Shown here piece after piece: positions 32,640-43,044 of a DNA stretch of 64,000 nucleotides (positions within the stretch are counted from its first letter, which is position 1; each line of letters starts with the position of its first letter). The DNA is from Dromiciops gliroides (Eukaryota > Chordata > Mammalia > Microbiotheria > Microbiotheriidae), in NCBI RefSeq assembly GCF_019393635.1, contig NC_057866.1, positions 166,882,903 to 166,946,902 of the forward strand, written 5' to 3'. A program made the position numbers and the translations under genes. The notes beneath the pieces are model-generated. The model saw only the letters and a program-made list of their open reading frames with translations, made no database searches and was not told the DNA's origin.

Positions 32640-34490
32640 GATTGGAGAGGAGGTCACTGGAGTTGGAGTAGGAAAGTGACGTGGCCAGATCTATATCCAA
32701 AGAAAGACACTTTGGCAGTAGTGTGGAGATAGACTGAAGTGAGACTCTTTCTGCTTAAAGCTGGGAGATCAGTGAAGTACAGGTAAGAGTTGATGAGGGC
32801 TTGAATTAAGGTGTTAACCTTGTGAGTGGAAATAAATGGTAACTGCCTGAGAGATGCAACACATGTAGAAATGGCAAGATTTGACAACTGGACATTGGGA
32901 TACCGGAGAAAGAAGAGTCAAAGATAACCAAAGTTATGATGCTGGTATGCAAGAAAAATGGTATTACCTTTCATAGAAATAAGGAGGAGTGGAGAAGCAG
33001 TGGGTTTAGGAGGAAAGATAAGCCATGTTTTATACATGTTAAGTTTGAGATGTCTCCAGAACATCCAATTTGAAATGTCTAATTGGCAATCGGTGATACA
33101 TAACTGAAAATCAGGGAAGACTGGGGCCAGATATATAGCTCTAGAAGTTAATGAGGGAAAATATGAAAATTACACCCATGGGAGCTAATGAAGTTACCAA
33201 GGGAGGGAATGTAGAAGAAGAAGAGCAGAGGGGTGGGGTTAATAGAGGGGCTTAGTGAGCACCTACAGTTAGGGCTGGTATGTAGCTAATATTCTAGCAA
33301 AGGAGAATGAAGAGTTGTTAAACAGGTAGGAGAAGAACCAGGAGAGAGTAGAGCCACAAAAGCCAAGCAAGGTGAGAGTATCCAGGAGGAAAGTGTGGTT
33401 ATCTGTGTCAAATGCAGGAGATAGGGGGCAGCTAGGTGGCACAGTGGACAAAGCACCAGCCCTGGATTCAGGAGGACCCGAGTTCAAATCTGGCCTCAGA
33501 CACTTGCCACTTACTAGCTGTGTGACCCTGGGCAAGTCACTTAACCCTCATTGTCCTGCCAAAAAAAAAGACAGGAGGGGATAGGATCCAGTGAATGTGT
33601 TTCTTTTGGACTGGACAAGGACCACCCTTTTGTCAAAGACTATGGGAAAGGAAGATAGGAGATGAGATTGAAGGGTTTTGAGATTAAGAGAATGGGAAGA
33701 GGCAAACCTCACATCTAATAACAAAAATTTTCTCAGTAAAGTAAGAGTCAAAGTCCTCATCTGAAAAAGAGGAGGGTTGGGGAAGATGTGGAAGGCTTTG
33801 AAGAGACAACACAAAAAAAATGGTTTGGAAAATCTTTTGTTAAGAGTAAGATAGGGATTCAGTAAGAGAATAATAAAAAGAATTGCCTTGCTGCAGTGGG
33901 AGCCCAGTTGCATTTGTATAACATGCCTTTATAATGTACCCAATCAACATTATTGTGAGACTTCCTCCAGGTTTGTTCAGTGGTACACCAGTAGGAGCAG
34001 AGGAGGCAAAATTTGGCAGCAACCCAGACCTAAGGATAGCAAGGTCTGAGGAGCAAGAAGACAAGGGTGGGAGGAATTTGAAAGTTGATGACAGTGTAGG
34101 GTCATGGCTAGTGAGGGAAAGAAGGGAAGTCAAAGCAGGCATAATGGTTTGAGAAAGTAATTAGGGAGGAATTGGAGAGGGGTTAGAAGTCTCAATCAAA
34201 GGCAAGAATGAGTTTAGGAAGGGTGAGGCATAGGAAGAGAGGGAATGATAGGAGGTTATCATGAAATAGAGGGATGCCATAGGTTTTAATTAAAGAATGG
34301 AACTCTTTTGGATAATGGTGAAGTCTGGCGTGTATGTATGGCTGAGACGGAGTGAAGGAGTAAGTCGTGGGATAGAGGGAGTCTGGCAGACGCACAGGAT
34401 CAGCAGAATACTGGTGTTAAAAAGATGGAGTTTTGTATCAGGGTATAGCTCAAGATTGTTGAAAGTGCTCCATAATTTTCAAAGTGTAAT
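32640..34490 (-). mobile_element. Long L2 LINE, antisense, with a SINE
   Basis: The longest single old LINE here. Along + it runs from the L2 3' side to the 5' side: 'acactttggcagtagtgtgg', 'atgttaagtttgagatgtct', 'gaagaaccaggagagagtag'. In the minus frame ending at 33269, translated 'FDTDNH' matches the L2 reverse-transcriptase motif A region (F-D-DH), and 'LSWFFSYL' follows. Sequence beyond 33570 corresponds to the N-terminal coding side, less surely. Split by the SINE at 33424-33569. Confidence 0.7.
33424..33569 (+). mobile_element. Short CORE-SINE in L2
   Basis: Complete head GGGGGCAGCTAGGTGGCACAG to 'accctcattgtcctgcc' with A9. Approximate target-site duplication GCAGGAGATAGG before and ACAGGAGGGGATAGG after. 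CTCATTGCC subfamily. Confidence 0.92.
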
Positions 34491-34499
34491 CTAGTCCAT

Positions 34500-34680
34500 T
34501 TTCTTCTTCTTCTTGTCCAATTCTCAGTCTAGCTCCTTAGCCCTCTGCAGGGCCTGTCCAAGATATATGTACTGATAGACTAACTCAATGGACTGGTCAT
34601 TCAACTGGATCCCATAAATTGGACACCATCTATTCTTCATCCATTTAGTTTTCTATGAGGATGGACTTTTAGAGGGTGCT
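34500..34680 (-). repeat. Probable RTE LINE fragment, antisense
   Basis: 'gcagggcctgtccaagatat', 'gtactgatagactaactcaa', 'attcttcatccatttagttt' fit an RTE element read backwards, by comparison with 3460-3480. Short and diverged. Confidence 0.4.
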
Positions 34681-34884
34681 TCAGTGACCTTTTGTTTTGC
34701 TCTCCACTCTCTCATTGGTTGGGCACCTCTCACCACAGTGTATCAGCCCTCAAGATCCAGTAGAATTTATCTAAATGTTTCCTGATTCTCCTGAGCTCCT
34801 AATACTTCAAGTTTTCCTGGAGCACAGCCCCAGATGAATGCTCTGCCCCCTTTTTCCTTTTTCCGCCTTGACTAGATTCTTCAA

Positions 34885-34985
34885 TCACGCTTAACATTCA
34901 AAGCAGGAAGCTTTTCTGGATTTCCCCACTCATCACTCTCAGACCTTACATGGTACTTTGTTTTATACCTCTCTGATATACTTCA
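34885..34985 (+). repeat. L2 LINE fragment
   Basis: 'aagcaggaagcttttctgga' and 'tttccccactcatcact' resemble the L2 segment just upstream of its 3' end. Confidence 0.45.
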
Positions 34986-34986
34986 T

Positions 34987-35271
34987 GGACAGCTAGGTGG
35001 TACAGTGGATAGAGTGCTGGGCCTGGAGTCAGCAATACTCATCTTCTTGATTTCAAATCTGACCTCAGACATTTACTAACTGTGTGACTTTGGGCAAGTC
35101 ACTTAACCCTGTTTGTCTCAGTTTTCTCATCTGTGAAATAAACTGGAGAAGGAAATGGCAAACTATTCCAGTGTGTCAAAGACACAGAGAACCCCGAGAA
35201 AACCCAGGAAACCCCAGATGGGGTCATGAAGAATCAGACATGACTGAAACGACTTAATGCCAACAATACAA
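34987..35271 (+). mobile_element. CORE-SINE with RTE-type tail
   Basis: ACAGCTAGGTGGTACAG head, 'gtgtgactttgggcaagtca', 'tctcatctgtgaaataaac', then the tail 'gatggggtcatgaagaatc' and 'agacatgactgaaacgac'. It has a small internal duplication of the ACCCC/AAACCC segment at about 35193-35215. Confidence 0.92.
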
Positions 35272-35274
35272 CTC

Positions 35275-35465
35275 ACAAGGTCTTAAAATCATAAATCTAG
35301 AACCAGAAGTAATCTTTGAGACCATGTAGTCCAATCCCTTCTTTTGCAGATGAAGAAACTAAGGCCCAGGGAGGATAGGTAGTTTGCCCATTTACAAACA
35401 GTAGGTCACCAAAACAGGATTTGAAGGTAGGCCCACATTCAGACTTCTTTCCATTGTACCTTACT
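35275..35465 (-). repeat. MIR-like SINE, antisense
   Basis: 'accatgtagtccaatccctt', 'ttgcagatgaagaaactaag', 'gcccagggaggatagg', 'acaggatttgaaggtagg'. Confidence 0.65.
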
Positions 35466-35634
35466 GCTCTCACCAACTTATATGACATTGAGTGTTATTG
35501 CTATCTGTGCTGACATCTTATCCCCTTCCTCTCCTGTGAGCTCTCTGAAAGAAGTAACCATTCCTTATGATAATATTAATATAATAATAATAATATTATC
35601 AAATTAGCCTGAAGGGTTATAGAATACTAGATTC

Positions 35635-35850
35635 ATTACCTCATTGAATCAATCAGAATGCCAGGCACTCTGCTAAGAACTGGCAATGCCAAAGAAAAGA
35701 CCAAAAGTCTCCCTTTCCTCATGAAGCTTATATAAGGTAACCTTAGAGAGGAAGGTTCTAGAACCTGGGGGAACAAGGAAAGGTCTCCTGCAGAAGGTGG
35801 CATTTGAGCTAAATCTTGAAGGAAGTCAGAGATTGTAAAAATTTCTGATC
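35635..35850 (-). repeat. L2 LINE 3' end, antisense
   Basis: 'gaatgccaggcactctgcta', 'ctcatgaagcttatataagg', 'ggtctcctgcagaaggtgg', 'catttgagctaaatcttgaa'. Confidence 0.65.
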
Positions 35851-35869
35851 CACACTAGAACTAGGTCCC

Positions 35870-36090
35870 AAAGGGAGTTGTATCATGTCCATTTTATAGA
35901 TGAGGAAACTGAGGCAAATTACAGTGAAATCATTTGTCCATAGCTATCGTGTTGGAAGGCATCCTTCAAACTCCTATTTCTCTGGAAGTCAAGTCTACCA
36001 CTATGGGGTCTTATATAGCCTACCTATCCTCCTAAGCTCATAGTACAGGGATTTGAATGTGGAAGGTGCATAATAAATGCATGCTGTCAT
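35870..36090. repeat. MIR (antisense) then L2 3' scrap (sense)
   Basis: Antisense MIR at 35885-35990: 'cattttatagatgaggaaac', 'tgaggcaaattacagtg'. L2 terminus at 36045-36085: 'gtggaaggtgcataataaa'. Confidence 0.55.
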
Positions 36091-36099
36091 ATTCTATCA

Positions 36100-36960
36100 T
36101 GAGCATAACAGGAACTCTTCTGGCTTAGTCCTAGAGAGATGGATGAGCTATCCTAGCAACAGTGATAGGGCTTCCTTTTTATTCACTGATATCAGAGCTC
36201 ATTTCCCCAGTCTCCTGCTCATAAAGCACAGCCTGATAGTGGAACATTCCCGCCTTACCCAGGGGGGTCTGCTCACCACCACATCATCCCTGGTGGTAGC
36301 TTAGTCAGACCTCTTCTGGCGAACCGGGGCTCGCTTGCTCCTGGGTTTTGGCACATCAAAAAACAATTTAAAAATCAGTTCATTTTTCTTCCACTTCTCT
36401 CTCCCAATGGAGAAGGGCAGGCCACCTGCCTGGCAATTCATATGTTTTGGATCACGCTGAATGGGTCCAGAACCTTAGCTGCTTTGCTACTTCCTGTTCC
36501 TTTATGAGCCAGTCCCTGGGAGGTTGGCTACTTCTCCTTCTGTCACGACTTGGTGCAGCAAGCCTGACTCACAGACTGGTCTCCATCCTAAGAACCTCTT
36601 TCTCACTCCTACAGGGAACGGGATCACCGAGGAGCAAGCCCAGAATCGTTAAATCCAGAGGCATCATTTTCCTTTAGCCTTCTTTGTAGCTTTGGGTGGC
36701 TTGACGCACTTCATTTTAACCCAGATGTTTTCCTTCCAGGGTCCCGGTGACAGTGTGTCACCCTTTCTTTTTAACTCCCTGACTGCTCTTTGTGTCTCCT
36801 TTGTTAATTTCTCATTTTCTACCCTATCTCTATGGCCAATCCCAAGATTTAATTATTGGTCCTCCTCTTTACTCACTCCCAGCCTCTGAGTCTGTTGGAG
36901 AATTGGGAATCTTGGGGTTGATTTAGGCTTTGGCCATACCTGCAGAGCAGAACCCCAGGA
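36100..36960. other. Repeat-poor island
   Basis: About 860 bases with no recognised repeat and several CpGs (36250-36335, 36610-36650). On the minus strand a frame ending at the TAA complementary to 36300-36302 reads '...PKPRSKRAPVRQKRSD', and another ending near 36675 reads 'MKCVKPPKATKKAKGK'. Both are basic and neither has a family I recognise. Could be an exon remnant, a decayed retrocopy or chance. Confidence 0.35.
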
Positions 36961-36961
36961 A

Positions 36962-37385
36962 GTAGCTGTACAATTCTTAACCTTTTTGTGTGTCATGATC
37001 CTCCTTGGGCAGTCTGGTGAAGCCTTTGGATCCCTTCTTAGAAAATTGTTTTGAAATGTATAAAAGAAAATCAAAGCTTTTCATAGAGTTACAAAGTAAA
37101 TGAATTATATTGAATAATTATCAGAATATATTTTTTAAAACTCACAGCCCCCAAATTAGGAAGCCCTGTTTTAAAGGGAAATATTTCATGGAGTTCATCA
37201 GCATATAAATTATAGGGAAATTCTTAGTTTAGTAATAAATATATTAATATATCAAATTGTTCCTGTATAATGAAAATAGAATCCTAAACATATGAGGCAC
37301 ACACTTACTTAGGTAGAGAAGATTAAAATAAACTGCAATCAATATGTTATTCCTGGACACAAGAACAAGTGGATTTCTCAACTCC
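36962..37385. other. AT-rich, no recognised feature
   Basis: Nothing assigned. Confidence 0.4.
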
Positions 37386-37389
37386 TAAG

Positions 37390-37665
37390 GGAGGAAGAGA
37401 AAGAAAGAGAAAGAGAGAGGGAGAAACAGGAGAGAGGAGGTGGGGAGAGAAATGAGGAGAGAAGGAGGAGAGACAGAAAGGGAGGGAGAGAAGAAGAGAG
37501 AAAGAAGAAAAGGAGAATGGGGGAAGAGAAAGGAAGAGGGAGAAACAGGAGAGAGGAGGTGGGGAGAGAAATGAGGAGAGAAGGAGGAGAGACAGAAAGG
37601 GAGGGAGAGAAGAAGAGAGAAAGAAGAAAAGGAGAATGGGGGAAGAGAAAGGAAGAGGGAGAATT
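37390..37665. repeat. Purine-rich tract with a perfect 119-bp tandem duplication
   Basis: GA/GGA-rich. The block 37421-37539 is followed immediately by an identical block 37540-37658, and the match continues five bases beyond. I found no mismatch between copies. Very recent tandem duplication, or an assembly duplication. Confidence 0.92.
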
Positions 37666-37669
37666 TAAA

Positions 37670-38171
37670 GGCTAAACAACCAGACCTTGATGCTAATTAG
37701 CTCATCTCTGAGTCAGAGAAGATCCAAGAAAGCAAGCAAGGCTGGAGGCCGAGAATTCAGCCAAGTAGACTCCACTTTCATGGGACAACAGAAGGAAAGG
37801 ACCCTAGCCCAACTCCTTATGCAGTCACCCCAACCAGAAAATTCATCTCCTTTTCTTTTTGGCCTTAAACTGTCACTCATACTCAAATGAACACCATAGT
37901 GTTATCTTTGGTGGAGTATTCCCAATTGAGTTCCGGTTCTAGATCTCCATGTGCCTGTAGCATGTCTTCATTGGGATATTCGGTTATTAATTTTACCTCC
38001 ATATATGTAACAATAACATGGCAGGTCTCAAATATTTATATATAAATGAACATCGAATGAGTTTTAAAAAAGTGAGGTGAACTAGAGGCCCTGACAGAAA
38101 GATAAATTTGATATAATACTGAGACTTGATGAGATAAGATTCATAATTAAATATGTCTTTGGGAGGGTTGA
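37670..38171. other. No recognised feature
   Basis: About 500 bases, no family or gene assigned. Confidence 0.35.
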
Positions 38172-38173
38172 TA

Positions 38174-38315
38174 CTGGGTGTCCCAAAAGTCTTGGTGCAT
38201 ATTAAGATTTTTTTTTTCCTTTAATAACTTTAATAGCTTAAGCTATTAAGTTGCCAAATCCAGTGGCTTAAGATATTAAAGATTAAGAATGTACTGTGAC
38301 TTTTGGGACACTCTA
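38174..38315. mobile_element. Mariner-like MITE
   Basis: A 142-base non-coding element with terminal inverted repeats: CTGGGTGTCCCAAAAGTC on the left, and on the right 'gacttttgggacactcta', whose complement is TAGAGTGTCCCAAAAGTC. TA dinucleotides flank it (38172-38173 and 38316-38317), the target site of Tc1/mariner elements. The centre holds a second palindrome, AATAGCTTAAGCTATT. No transposase. Confidence 0.8.
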
Positions 38316-38384
38316 TATCTTATTAAAAAAAAACAGAATAGATGAAAGGGGAAATGGTGGCAGAGGAACATCATAAATAGTAAC

Positions 38385-38524
38385 AAGACACTTTACGTTT
38401 ATATAGAATGTTAAAGTTTTCTAAATGCTTCTTTCACAACAATCTTGAGGTAGGTGGTGCAAGTATTATTATCATCCCCATTTTCAACAAGAAATCTGGT
38501 TCTGAGGACTTAACTATTTACCAA
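38385..38524 (-). repeat. MIR, antisense
   Basis: 'caatcttgaggtaggtggtg', 'attatcatccccattttcaa', then a degenerate 'tctggttctgaggactt'. Confidence 0.6.
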
Positions 38525-38526
38525 TA

Positions 38527-38840
38527 GGGCAGCTAGATGGCACAATGAATAGAGCACTGGCTTTCAAGTTGGGAGGAACTGAGTTCAAATGTCACCTCAG
38601 ACACTTACTTAGCCGTGAGACCCTGGATAAGTCATTTAACCCCAATTGCCTTAAACATCCAGGGCCATCTCCAGTTGTCCTGATATAAATCATGCCACTG
38701 GACCCAGATGGCTCTGGGAGAGAGAGTGAGGTTGGTAACCTTGGACAGCCCTCCCTCACTTAAATCCAATTCAGAGCAAGCCATGATATCACCTCCTGAT
38801 ATCATTGCCCTCTTTGAAAATGAAGACCAAACAACAACTT
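38527..38840 (+). mobile_element. Long composite CORE-SINE
   Basis: Head GGCAGCTAGATGGCACAATG, 'gtgagaccctggataagtc', then the tail 'atccagggccatctccagtt', 'ggacccagatggctctggg', 'caccaacct'-equivalent 'gttggtaaccttgg', 'cactt...aatccaattcag' and the end 'gaagaccaaacaacaac'. Sense copy of the type at 11289 and 39770. Confidence 0.8.
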
Positions 38841-39021
38841 ACTCATATGTAAATGGAAAATATCCGAAAAATATATTCCTCTAAGGATATCCAGGAATTA
38901 CAAAGGTTTAAGATATTGGGGGTTTGGTGGACAATATTTGTTTGAAGATTAACCAAAGGACATAAGCAATATCACCATGGAAAGAGTGAGGTGGGATGGG
39001 GTGGAGCAGGGTGGAAGCATA

Positions 39022-39413
39022 TGTTACATACTAGGCAATCAGCTAAGTACTTTACAAATATTATCTTGGAGCAGCTAGGTGGTGCAGTGGATAGAGCACT
39101 GGCCTTGGAATCAGGAGTACCTGAGTTCAAATCTGGCCTCAGACACTTAACACTTACTAGCTGTGTGACCCTGGGCAAGTCAGTTAACCCCAATTGCCTC
39201 ACTAAAAAAAAACCAAAAACAAAATATTTATTTGATCCTAACAACAACCTTGTAAGATCAGTATATTGCCCCATTTTATTGTTGAGACAACTAAGGTAGA
39301 CAAAGGGTCAGCGACTTGCCCCAGATCACACAGCCAGGAAGTGTCTGAAGCTGGATTTCAGCTTAGGTCTTCTTGATTACAGACCCTATTTACTGTGCTG
39401 TGTAACTGCCTCT
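39022..39413 (-). repeat. MIR, antisense, split by a SINE
   Basis: Left part 'gcaatcagctaagtactttac'-type sequence to 39068; right part from 39235 'ctaacaacaaccttgtaag', 'cagcgacttgccccagatc', 'gatttcagcttaggtcttc', 'gctgtgtaactgcctc'. Confidence 0.75.
39069..39218 (+). mobile_element. Short CORE-SINE in MIR
   Basis: GCAGCTAGGTGGTGCAGTGG head, 'caattgcctcactaaaa' end. Imperfect target-site duplication ACAAATATTATCTTG (39054-39068) and ACAAAATATTTATTTG (39219-39234). Confidence 0.92.
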
Positions 39414-39419
39414 ATAACA

Positions 39420-39762
39420 TAGGATAAAAGCAACGATGTCCAATTCAAATAGAAATGGATGCCACACACTGACCTGGAAAACCACAAATTAAATGAACAT
39501 TATCTACATTGCATTTTGATTTATTTTGATAAACATTTTCCAATTGCATGTTAGTCTGTGCTAGCCTGGTTGCTTGTTCCCTGGCCATGAATTTTGACAT
39601 CTCCACTATAGAGTATACTGAGTGTATTGGAGTATGAGTATACTACAGATCACCTGGAGAGGAGAAAATAGATGAAGAGTTTATGAAACATATCTTGAGC
39701 CTGGCACAGAGGCATGATTTATAATGAAAGGGATTTTTCAACTGTTTGGACATCTTCTGTTA
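39420..39762. other. No recognised feature
   Basis: About 340 bases; nothing assigned. Confidence 0.35.
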
Positions 39763-39769
39763 AGATAAC

Positions 39770-40068
39770 ATTGTTGCTGTTGTTTGTCCTTCCTTCTCAA
39801 AGAGGACCATGACTTGCACTGAATTGGATTTAAATGAAGCAGGGCTGTGCAAGGTCACCAACCTCACTCTCTCCTCCAGAGACATCTGGGTCCAGTGACA
39901 AGATATATATCAGGATGACTGGAGATGGCCCCAGATGTTGGAAGCAATTGGGATTAAATGACTTACCCAGGGTCATACAACTAGTAAGTGTCTGAGATCA
40001 CTTTTGAACTCAGGTCCTCCTGACTCCAGGGCCAGTGCTCCGTCCACTGTGCCACCTAGCTGCTCCTG
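39770..40068 (-). mobile_element. Long composite CORE-SINE, antisense
   Basis: 'ttcctt ctcaaagaggacc', 'aaggtcaccaacctcactct', 'gagacatctgggtccagtg', 'caggatgactggagatggcc', then the antisense CORE and head ending 'ccacctagctgctcc'. Short target-site duplication AGATAAC at 39763-39769 and 40069-40075. Confidence 0.88.
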
Positions 40069-40074
40069 AGATAA

Positions 40075-40570
40075 CCTTAGGGAATTGGGACAGGAGGATA
40101 TCTGAATTTAAGGCAACAAATGAGTTCCATAAGGTCAGGACCTATGTCTTTTTTAAACTTCTTTGTTCTCTCATGTCCCTCAAGAAGTTCTCTGGAAAAC
40201 TGAATTTGAATTTAATCTTTTATACCATTTCTATGTCATTGAATCCATAGGTCTTACCATCCTCCTCAAAAAATCTGCTGTACCCCACACTTAGGAATAT
40301 CAATTTGTGAATTAAGTAACATTGAACGCATGTTGTTCTATGTTCCAGGAATGATTCTGGGTCTACATCATGATGTCCAGTCCTACCCCCTACCCTTTCT
40401 GTGATCATTCTCCACTCCCCCATTATTCCATGGAAATTTTCTGTAGTAGAACTCTTTTCTTTTCCCTTCTAGGATGAGACTGAATTTCTACTTCCCCTGT
40501 CCTTATTATCCCTCATCTTCATTACTTCATCTCCTACTATTCTTGAGGGACTAAGGATATTAATTTTCCT
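40075..40570. other. Mostly unrecognised; possible L2 scrap
   Basis: 'aaggtcaggacctatgtctt' near 40130 suggests an L2 3' end. The remainder is pyrimidine-rich and unassigned. Confidence 0.35.
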
Positions 40571-40585
40571 TTTTAATCATCTCTT

Positions 40586-40777
40586 TTATATTTATTTATT
40601 TATCTATTTATTCATCCATTTATTGATTTATTTTTCTGCTTATTTATCTATTCATTTATCTATTTATTTGTCTATTTATTTATCTATTGATTGATCTATT
40701 CATTCATTCATTTATTTAACTATTTATTCATTCATTCATTATTTACTTATTTGTTTGTTTATTTACTTATTTTTTTA
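40586..40777. repeat. (TTTA/TTCA/TCTA)n expanded microsatellite
   Basis: Tetranucleotide array with mixed units, the expanded poly-A-derived tail of the antisense SINE dimer. Confidence 0.92.
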
Positions 40778-41079
40778 AAGTTTTTATTTTTTGCAGGGCA
40801 ATGAGGGTTAAGTGACTTGCCCAAGGTCACACAGCTAGTAAGTGTCAAGTGTCTGAGGCTGGATTTGAACCCAGGTCCTCCTGAATCCAGGGTCAGTGCT
40901 TTATTCGCTGCCCCACCTAGCTGCCCCCTGTTTATTTATTTTACTGGGCAGTGAGGGTTAAGCGACTTGCCCAGGGTCACATAGCTAGTAAGTATCAAGT
41001 GTCTGAGGCTAGTTTTGAATTCAGGTCCTTCCTCCTGAATCCAGGGCCAGTGTTCCATCCATTGTGCCACCTAGCTGCC
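40586..41079 (-). mobile_element. Antisense SINE dimer with very long TTTA-type tail
   Basis: On the minus strand: SINE 1 (41079 to 40944), a 16-base A-rich linker, SINE 2 (40927 to 40795), then a tail region that on + reads as about 190 bases of TTTA, TTCA, TCTA and TTGA units (40586-40777). One exact 13-base target-site duplication, TTAATCATCTCTT (40573-40585 and 41080-41092), encloses everything. The two SINEs are of the CTCATTGCC subfamily. SINE 1 has a TCC triplication in 'ggtccttcctcctg'. Confidence 0.88.
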
Positions 41080-41099
41080 TTAATCATCTCTTACCTAAG

Positions 41100-42945
41100 T
41101 GTGTTTGTATGAGGTATGTCACCAACTTCTCTATGCTCATTTGTGTAACTTCCCAAAGACTTATCCTTCCAACAAAAGATATGGATTTACATGTAAGTAA
41201 AAACAGAATTGACTCTATGGAATATTAATTCAACTCTTTTTCCTTGCCTTGTGCAAATTCTTTACATTTCCCCTAAATCTTTAGGTCTTTAGGTTCCTTT
41301 AGGTCCTTTTTGTCCTTTGACAATTCTTATTTATTCTTTCTTTTGTCCTTTAGTTATTTCTTTTAAAAAAATAATCCTAGTTAACATGAGATAATTTATT
41401 TCATTACTTGGTCTTTTCTTGAAAATTGAACTAATTTACTTTTTTTGTGTTTCTGTTGTTGGAAGTGTTTGCCAACTGCATATTGTCTCAATTCTGAGTT
41501 TGTTTGACTTTTATTGAAGGTCTAACTCTTTTTTTTTTTGTTAATTATTAAGCTAAAATTTTCAGGATATGTTGTTTTGGATTAGAGTTTGATCTCCTTT
41601 GCTTTTTGGAATAAAGTATTCCATTTTTTCCTTTGAATTCTTGTGACTACCAGAGTATTCCTGGGCTGCTCGTATCTTGGAGTATTCTTTCATAGATGGT
41701 GACCTTTCTCTTTGCTACTTAAAAACTGTGTTGCTTGTTATAGAAATAATGACATGTATCCACAGTATGTCTCTAAGTCTTGAGTGCAGGGTTGTTCTCC
41801 GGCCATGGTCTGTAGAATTAATCAATCAGTTTTTTCTTATCTGTATTTAAGAGTTTTAAGAAATTTTCCTGTATAATTTCTTGCAATGTGATATACATAT
41901 TTTTATTAATCATGTTCTTCTGGGAGATCCATAATCCTTAAGCTATCTCTGCACAACTCGTCTTCAAGGTTAATTACTTTGGCTTCCATGGAATTAATGT
42001 GTTCTTTTGAAAGTTGCTGCATTTAGCTTCTCTTCTGTCAAATTTTCTTCATATTTTATATTTTCGTGTTCTACGTCCGCATTTTCTAGTCCTAAAGATA
42101 AATGTTTGATTTATGTTCCTTCAGAGTATATAACACTTGTGTTGTGTTTTGGCCTCTCTTTGAAGTTTTTCCTAATTTCCTATCTGTCTTTATGAGTCTC
42201 TTGGTTTATCTCCTTAGGAGTCCTTTCACTGTTCAGGTTTTGATTTTTTAATCCTTCTATTGTATTTCAGGAGTTTGATTTATCTTCTCATCCTTTGCCA
42301 TCTCTCCCTTCTTCGCTGGAAAGATCCCCAAGCATCATCCTCAGTCTTTTTCTGTTGAGAGATGTGGTTGGACTGGCCAGTTTTCTAATCACAGTAAAGT
42401 CACAGAAAGAGGGCTAACACAAGGTGAGTTCCCAGCATCCTTTCCCTCAGGTAGAGATGCCCTTTCCCCTCAGTGTTGTCACATTTTCTGCCTGCTTCCA
42501 CTGCCTCCTCCAGTTGTTTTTGCTTTCCTTAGAGTACCTGGGTAGAATTAGTGTCTACTACTTCTTATGAGTTAAGAAGGGAGTTTAAACTGAATCAACT
42601 GCTATGGTGGGGAATTGGAAGTGATCCCCACACTTGGAGTCTGAAGCACAACTCTACAAAGTTGACTGTGCCCTGTGAATGGCATGAGATTAGGATGAGG
42701 ACACCATTTAGAAGGTAGAATATTTTATTTCTCCAATGTTTATTTCTCAAAATTCTCCAAGGGATTTGTTTTTAAATCATGTAGAGTTTCTATCATTTAG
42801 CTTGTGAATTCACCTTTAATTGTTCTCTTATCTGGCACATATGTATTGCTTAAAATGTTTCTGCAGGTTTCTAGATTGGGGAAATCTAAAGCAAACCACT
42901 ATGTCATCTTGCTGATCACTTCCTCCTAACTTTTACAATTTTTTT
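41100..42945 (-). mobile_element. Probable L1/HAL1 ORF1 region, antisense
   Basis: Old AT-rich element. The complement of 41575-41650 ('ggaatactttattcc', 'aaaaagcaaaggagatc') and of about 41570 ('catatcctgaaaatttt') resembles the C-terminal ORF1 segment of the HAL1-like element at 59880-59970. The complement of 42880-42935 ('gatcagcaagatgacatag') resembles an L1 5' end. Boundaries and identity are uncertain. Confidence 0.4.
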
Positions 42946-43044
42946 ATTCAAAAGAATGGTTGTCTAGACATGGCTCCCAAATCCCATATTGTGTATTTGA
43001 TTTTTGAACTGACACAGAAATTTATATTTATGACTATTCAGTTT

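Noticed and set aside
37421..37658. Direct repeats considered as a CRISPR-like or satellite array
   Set aside because: Only two abutting copies with no spacers, in an animal genome; it is a simple tandem duplication.
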